Part shown: one piece after another, positions 42,588-46,471 of the stretch
How the letters are laid out: each line of letters opens with the position of its first letter
Numbering within the stretch: the stretch's first letter is position 1
Assembly: GCF_015645445.1 (NCBI RefSeq)
Contig: NZ_JADOGI010000065.1
Coordinates: 1 to 46,471, forward strand
Length of the DNA: 46,471 nucleotides
Source of the DNA: Nonomuraea cypriaca
GTDB taxonomy: Bacteria > Actinomycetota > Actinomycetes > Streptosporangiales > Streptosporangiaceae
Direction: 5' to 3'
Translations under genes and position numbers: made by a program
Notes under the pieces: generated by a model
Databases searched by the model: none
What the model was told of the DNA's origin: nothing
The model's input: the letters and a program-made list of their open reading frames with translations, nothing else

Positions 42588-42621
42588 AGTCAAAGGCCCC
42601 GCGGGGGGCACGCCCCCCGCG
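42554..42621. repeat. Twin 22-bp palindromes, likely bidirectional terminators
   Basis: Two identical 22-bp palindromes occupy 42554-42575 and 42600-42621 (period 46). Each has 10-bp arms (CGCGGGGGGC and GCCCCCCGCG) and a 2-base AC centre. The first lies inside the 3' end of the RNA methyltransferase gene, the second abuts the stop of the convergent regulator gene at 42622. Confidence 0.85.
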
Positions 42622-43221
42622 TCAGAGCCAGCCCATGCGCTGGGCGGTGCGGATGGCCTCCAGTCGGTTCTGGGCGTTGAGTTTGGTCATCGCGCTCGAC
42701 AGGTAGTTGCGTACGGTGCCCTCGGTGAGGTGTAGCTCGCCGGCGATCCTGGAGATCGTGGCCCCGTCGCCGGCCAGCCGCAGCGCGTCGCGCTCGCGCT
42801 CGGTCAGCGGGCTGTCGCCTGCGGCCATCGCGGCGGCGGCCAGCTCCGCGTCCAGGTAGCGGCCGCCGGACTGGACCTTGCGGATGGCCATCGCCAGCTC
42901 CTCCGCCGAGGCGTCCTTGCCGAGGAAGCCGCTGACGCCGGCGGCCATGGCCCTGCGCAGGTAGCCGGGGCGGCCCAGGCTGGTCAGGATGACGATCTTG
43001 CATTGGGAGCTGATCCGCTCGGCCGCGGTCAGGCCGTCCATGCCCGGCATCTCGATGTCGAGCACGGCGACGTCGGGCCGGTGCGCGGCCACCGCGGCCA
43101 CGACCTCGTCGCCCCGGCCCACCTGGGCGACGACCTCGATGCCGTCCTCGAGGTCGAGCAGCGCCGCGATGGCGCCACGGATCAGGTGCTCGTCGTCGGC
43201 GAGCAGCACGCGGGTGGTCAT
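42622..43221 (-). CDS. NarL/DesR-type response regulator
   Basis: This 199-aa regulator has a receiver domain with the acidic pocket LADDE, phospho-acceptor Asp55 in AVLDIEMPG, Thr in ILTSL, and Lys in FLGKDAS. A LuxR-type HTH (about 137-195: 'LTERERDALRLAGDGATISR' onward) follows. The ATG used (43219-43221) is the last of five ATGACC-containing tandem modules that separate it from the kinase gene. Partner of the upstream DesK-type kinases by operon position. Confidence 0.93.
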   Translation of the reverse strand: MTTRVLLADDEHLIRGAIAALLDLEDGIEVVAQVGRGDEVVAAVAAHRPDVAVLDIEMPGMDGLTAAERISSQCKIVILTSLGRPGYLRRAMAAGVSGFLGKDASAEELAMAIRKVQSGGRYLDAELAAAAMAAGDSPLTERERDALRLAGDGATISRIAGELHLTEGTVRNYLSSAMTKLNAQNRLEAIRTAQRMGWL

Positions 43222-43373
43222 GCGGGCTCGAACCCCCTGTGCGGTACGCGGGTGGTCATGTGGGCTCCGACCCCCTGTGCGGTAGCCGGTCGGTCATGCG
43301 GGCTCCGACCCCCTGTGCGATACGCAGGGTGGTCATGCGGGCTCCAGCGGCCTCTGAGTGCGTACGTGGTCAT
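43219..43373 (-). repeat. Tandem duplication of the regulator start region (about 38-bp units)
   Basis: CAT (ATG on the minus strand) occurs at 43371-43373, 43334-43336, 43295-43297, 43257-43259 and 43219-43221, spacings 37, 39, 38 and 38. Each is followed on the minus strand by ACCACS or ACCGAC, and the last three are preceded by CACAGGGGGT and GAGCCC. The first ATG overlaps the kinase stop (ATGA). The unit equals the ribosome site plus first codons of the regulator gene. Confidence 0.9.
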
Positions 43374-44464
43374 GCGGGTAGCGCCGCGCGCAGCAGGTAG
43401 CGGCCCTCGCCGGCCGGCTGGGCCTCCAGGGTGCCGCCGGCCGCGCGGACCCGCTGGGCCAGCCCCGCAAGGCCGTTCGGCGCGTGCTCGCCCACCGGCC
43501 CGCTCACCCCGTCGTTGGACATCTCCAGCACCCCGTCCTCGATCGTGATCGTGCAACGCTCCGCCTTGCTGTGCTTGAGCACGTTGGTGGCGCCCTCCCG
43601 CACGACGGTGGCCAGCAAGGTGCGGATCTCCGGCGTCAGTGAGGCGGTCCGCACCCGCACGGTGCAGCGTACGTCCGCCGCCTCCAGCACCGCCCGCACG
43701 CCGGCGAGCACCTCGTCCAGGTCGATGGCCCGGTAGTTCTGTACGACCGTGCGCACCTCGCGGAGCGACCGCCTGGCCAGGTCGCGTACCGCGAACATCT
43801 CGTGAGCCGCCGCGGCCGGATCGGCGCGCAGCGTCTCGGCGGCGCCGGCCGCCCCGGCCGAGATGTCGGTGAGACTCTGCCCGAGCAGGTCGTTGAGGTC
43901 GCGGGCGAAGCGCAGCCGCTCCTCGGAGACCGCCAGCAGCGCCCTGGCCTCCTGCCCTTCGTGCCCTTCCTTGGCGACCCGCCACAACCACAGGTTGGCC
44001 AGCACGCCGCCGACCGTGAGCCCGGTGAGTATCGTCTGGGCCAGCAGCAGCTCCCACAACAGGCCGGTGATCAGGACCAGGCAGAGGTTGACGAGCACGA
44101 TCGACCCGGCGGACAACACGACGATGGTGCGTCTGCGCACGAACGGCGCCAGCATCCCCAGCCATGCCGGCAGCGCCCAAATGACCAGGAACGCGCACAG
44201 CAGCAGCATGATCACGCCTGTCACGGCCAGGATCGCCGTGGGCCGAGGGCCGTCCCTGACGGCCACCCTGAACGGCCGCGTCCCCAGCACGTTGAAGACC
44301 AGGGTCAGGACGGCGGCGGCGATGATCAACATGGGCACGGGAATGCCCGCCTGCCAACGAAGGAACAGGTCGAGATAGGCGAGGGCGGCCGCGAGCAGGA
44401 CGAGGTCGGTGGAGTAGACGACCACCCAGCGGATCTTGTCGAGTCTCGTCGCGCGCCGGATCAC
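43370..44464 (-). CDS. DesK-type sensor kinase homologue lacking the phospho-acceptor His
   Basis: This 364-aa protein has about five to six membrane helices (12-160), a short coiled linker, a HisKA_3-like dimerisation helix pair, and HATPase_c. The H-box reads RFARDLNDLLGQSL: the acceptor His is Asn191 (AAC at 43892-43894) and the second His is Gln195. The upstream paralogue has RFARDLHDLLGHSL. The N-box (REGATNVLKHSK) and G-box (NGLAGLAQRV) remain, so nucleotide binding may persist. GTG start overlaps the previous stop by four bases. It may form heterodimers with the intact kinase, act as a phosphatase, or be a sensor only (inference). Confidence 0.9.
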   Translation of the reverse strand: MIRRATRLDKIRWVVVYSTDLVLLAAALAYLDLFLRWQAGIPVPMLIIAAAVLTLVFNVLGTRPFRVAVRDGPRPTAILAVTGVIMLLLCAFLVIWALPAWLGMLAPFVRRRTIVVLSAGSIVLVNLCLVLITGLLWELLLAQTILTGLTVGGVLANLWLWRVAKEGHEGQEARALLAVSEERLRFARDLNDLLGQSLTDISAGAAGAAETLRADPAAAAHEMFAVRDLARRSLREVRTVVQNYRAIDLDEVLAGVRAVLEAADVRCTVRVRTASLTPEIRTLLATVVREGATNVLKHSKAERCTITIEDGVLEMSNDGVSGPVGEHAPNGLAGLAQRVRAAGGTLEAQPAGEGRYLLRAALPA

Positions 44465-45576
44465 GTGGGGACCGCCGCGCGCAGCACGAACTCTCCGGTC
44501 GGCGTCGGCTCCGCCGAGAACGAGCCGCCCGCCGTGACCAGCCGCTCGGACAGGCCGTGCAGGCCGTTGCCGGGGACCGAGGACCGCCCGTTCACGCCGT
44601 CGTTGCGCATCTCGAGCACGCCGCCGTCGATCGTGATCGTGCAACGCTCCGCCTTGCTGTGCTTGAGCACGTTGGTGGCGCCTTCCCGCACCGCCCAGGC
44701 GAGCAGCGTCCTGGCGGTGGGCGACAGGTCCTCGGCTCTGGCGTCGATCACGCAGCGGGCGCCGGCCGCCTCCAGGGCGGCCCGCACCCCCGACAGCTCC
44801 TCGTCGAGGTCGAGGGTCCGGTAGCCGTCGACGGCGAGCCGCACCTCGGCCAGCGACTCCGCGGCCAGGTGGCGCACCTCGGCCATCTCGGCGGCCGCCC
44901 GCGCCTCGTCCTTGGTCGCCAGCTTGGCGGCCAGCTCGCTCTTCAGCGTGATGACCGACAGGCTGTGCCCGAGCAGGTCGTGCAGGTCGCGGGCGAAGCG
45001 CAGCCGCTCCTCCGACACGGCCAGCCTGGCCTTGGCCTCCTTGCCGTCGTGCGCGTCCCTGATGGCCCACCAGATCCAGCGCCACAGCAGCATGCACCCG
45101 ATCGTCAGAACGGTGCTGAACACCTCGGGGATCAGGACGCCCGGCCACGCCGCGCCGGTGACGAGGACGACGTAGCCGCTGACCAGGCCGACCACGACCA
45201 CGCTGAGGCAGACGGTGGCGATCAGCGGCAGGTAGAGCGCGGCCGTCGACAGCCACAGGGCGCTGGCCGCCAGCCAGGTGGGCATGTCCGCCGAATGATT
45301 CGGCACGATCAGCATCGCGACCGCTGTGCAGACCCCGGCGATCAGCAGCTTCAGGGTGGGCCGCGGCCGGGCGTCGTAGGCCTCGCTGAGCAGGAAGGGG
45401 AACAGGCCGAAGAAGCCGAGCTGGCCGGCCAGGGCGACCGCCGCCTGCAGGGCGCCGATCCTGCCGTTCAGGGCGTGCTGGACGATGACTACCACGAAGA
45501 CCACGGCCTGGAGTGCCATCGCGGAGTCCATCCAGAGGAGCAGCAGCTTCCTCGCCTTCTGCGGGCGCGTCGCCAT
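44461..45576 (-). CDS. DesK-type sensor histidine kinase (intact)
   Basis: This 371-aa protein has about five to six membrane helices (10-170), HisKA_3 with His199 in ARDLHDLLGHSLSVI, and HATPase_c with the N-box REGATNVLKHSK and 'GNGLHGLSERLVTAGG'. It should autophosphorylate and pass phosphate to the NarL-type regulator two genes down. ATG start with GGGAGG five bases upstream. Its C-terminal part shares a 56-bp identical DNA stretch with the second kinase gene (44627-44682 and 43539-43594), showing recent duplication or gene conversion. Confidence 0.93.
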   Translation of the reverse strand: MATRPQKARKLLLLWMDSAMALQAVVFVVVIVQHALNGRIGALQAAVALAGQLGFFGLFPFLLSEAYDARPRPTLKLLIAGVCTAVAMLIVPNHSADMPTWLAASALWLSTAALYLPLIATVCLSVVVVGLVSGYVVLVTGAAWPGVLIPEVFSTVLTIGCMLLWRWIWWAIRDAHDGKEAKARLAVSEERLRFARDLHDLLGHSLSVITLKSELAAKLATKDEARAAAEMAEVRHLAAESLAEVRLAVDGYRTLDLDEELSGVRAALEAAGARCVIDARAEDLSPTARTLLAWAVREGATNVLKHSKAERCTITIDGGVLEMRNDGVNGRSSVPGNGLHGLSERLVTAGGSFSAEPTPTGEFVLRAAVPT

Positions 45577-45603
45577 GCCACCTCCCTGGGATTCTCAGCC
45601 CAA

Positions 45604-45631
45604 ATCCTATATTCAGGTAAGGCCCCGCCAA
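45604..45631 (-). promoter_or_regulatory. Candidate promoter for the two-kinase operon
   Basis: On the minus strand TTGGCG (45631-45626) and TAGGAT (45609-45604) are 16 bases apart, with the kinase ribosome site about 20 bases downstream. It overlaps the stop of the GH18-like gene. Confidence 0.4.
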
Positions 45632-46471
45632 AGAATCCGCGAAGCGGCCGGCTCCGCGCCGTCGCCGCGCAGCGACAGCCAGGCCAGCCCGTGGCGGGCG
45701 GCGTAGGCGGACAGCTTGCGGGCCTCGGTCTCGGTCAGGCCTCGCGCGCGCCCCAGAACCGGCGTGAGGGCGATGCGCCGCCACGCCTCTTCGGGGCCGG
45801 CCAGGGCCTGGGCCCGCGCGATCTGCCCGCTGGCGGCCCGTACGCCCGCCGCGATCCCGCGCAGCCGGTCGCCGCCTGGCGGTTCCACGGTGGCCAGCAG
45901 GTTGACGGTGTCGATCTCCGCGCCCGCCCGCCGCGTGGTACGCAGCATCGCGACGTCGCTCGCGGCCAGCCCGTACGGCTTCATGGACAGCGTGAAGGTC
46001 ACCCGCAGGTCGCGCTCCCGCTGCAGGGCGCGGATGGCCTTGGCCCTGCGCAGCACCGTGGCGCCCGCCTCGCCGTCGCGGACCTCGAAGTCGACGGCTC
46101 CGGAGCCGAACGCCCCGGCCACCCCGCTGTAGGCGGCGGCGAGAGCGCCCGGCCTGGTGCAGGCGGCGGCCAGCTCCCGGCCGCCGGGACCGCCGAAGAC
46201 GGGCGTCGCCTCGCCGCTCACCGCCCTCAGCCTGGCGATCCGGCCGGGCAACGGGTCGCCGCCCCGGTCGAGCGCGCCGGTCCACTTCGGTACGCAACCG
46301 TCACCGCCGGCGACGAGATGGCCGAGCGCGTAACGGCGCACTCCGGTGCGGCGGGACTCGGCGGGCAGGTCGAAGCGCGGCTCGCGGACGGTGTCGACGA
46401 AGCCCACGAACTCGACGGCGGGCCTGGCCGTCACCGTGGGGGCGACCGTGGGAGAGGCGGCGGGGGAGGGC
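45613..46471 (-). CDS. GH18-like secreted protein with degenerate catalytic motif, 5' end outside window
   Basis: The frame is open to the window edge; about 285 codons are visible. The residues before 'VEFVGFVDTV' (SPAASPTVAPTVTARPA) look like a linker after a signal or anchor. The pattern 'YALGHLVAGGDGCVPKWTG', 'GEATPVFGGPGGRELAAACT', 'AYSGVAGAFGSGAVDFEV' and 'RVTFTLSMKPYGLAASDV' matches secreted actinobacterial GH18 chitinase-like domains. Where chitinases have DxDxE the sequence reads VDFEVRDGE, so the second Asp is Glu and the acid Glu is Arg; catalysis is unlikely. It ends 36 bases before the kinase gene on the same strand. It could bind chitin or peptidoglycan-like glycan as an accessory ligand-binding protein (inference). 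Confidence 0.75.
   Translation of the reverse strand, partial: PSPAASPTVAPTVTARPAVEFVGFVDTVREPRFDLPAESRRTGVRRYALGHLVAGGDGCVPKWTGALDRGGDPLPGRIARLRAVSGEATPVFGGPGGRELAAACTRPGALAAAYSGVAGAFGSGAVDFEVRDGEAGATVLRRAKAIRALQRERDLRVTFTLSMKPYGLAASDVAMLRTTRRAGAEIDTVNLLATVEPPGGDRLRGIAAGVRAASGQIARAQALAGPEEAWRRIALTPVLGRARGLTETEARKLSAYAARHGLAWLSLRGDGAEPAASRILWRGLT

Noticed and set aside
43219..43373. CRISPR-like array
   Set aside because: Units are contiguous, 37-39 bp, with no unique spacers, and contain the regulator start codon.
43370..46297. Single frame joining the second kinase to upstream sequence
   Set aside because: The upstream part is out of frame with the intact kinase and GH18-like genes; a GTGA junction gives the second kinase its own start.

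Overview
This is high-GC chromosomal DNA from a filamentous actinomycete. The organism call is an inference from gene content and order. The set SepH, coproporphyrin ferrochelatase, inositol monophosphatase, CutR/CutS-like pair, DUF4193, dut, DUF3710, OB-fold protein, DUF3159, two TrkA proteins, APC permease and TrmA-type methyltransferase is the conserved chromosomal neighbourhood known from Streptomyces. The looser spacing, the archaeal-type ValRS and the inserted accessory genes fit a Streptosporangiales member such as Nonomuraea or Streptosporangium. No tRNA, rRNA, IS element, phage gene or CRISPR array was seen.

Layout. 1-5.6 kb (minus strand): the partial cell-division gene sepH, a degenerate subtilase, a sugar-lactone oxidase, a secreted polysaccharide deacetylase and an MFS permease. 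5.6-14.6 kb: a transglycosylase, hemH, an S9 peptidase coupled to an inositol monophosphatase, a 54-aa protein sharing a terminator with it, the CutR/CutS-like pair, DUF4193 and a conserved helical protein. 14.6-21.1 kb: a divergent phenylacetate cluster (paaI-paaK-tetR on minus; paaN, 3-hydroxyacyl-CoA dehydrogenase and FAD monooxygenase on plus) around a palindrome that overlaps a promoter. 21.1-31.3 kb: trehalose-6-phosphate synthase, DUF4235, a valS interrupted by an in-frame TAG, an ArsR/MFS pair, a secreted DUF6351 protein and an AI-2E family permease. 31.1-33.6 kb: a small protein coupled to dut, DUF3710, an OB-fold protein and DUF3159. 33.6-36.1 kb: an accessory cytochrome P450 plus an O-methyltransferase preceded by a 21-codon ORF. 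36.1-42.6 kb: two TrkA/CeoBC subunits, a divergent APC permease, a membrane alpha/beta hydrolase and an RNA methyltransferase. 42.6-46.5 kb (minus): a GH18-like protein, two tandem DesK-type sensor kinases and a NarL-type regulator.

The most notable items are these. (1) In the terminal two-component locus the second kinase has lost its phospho-acceptor histidine (His to Asn) beside an intact paralogue, and the start region of the regulator gene has been amplified into five tandem ATG modules. (2) valS carries an in-frame amber codon. (3) The subtilase has its central catalytic-domain segment replaced by a Gly-Thr hexanucleotide repeat. (4) The paa intergenic region holds a 22-bp palindrome lying across the spacer of a good promoter. 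(5) Several in-phase short tandem repeats lie in sepH, between dut and DUF3710, before the AI-2E gene and at the end of the RNA methyltransferase gene.
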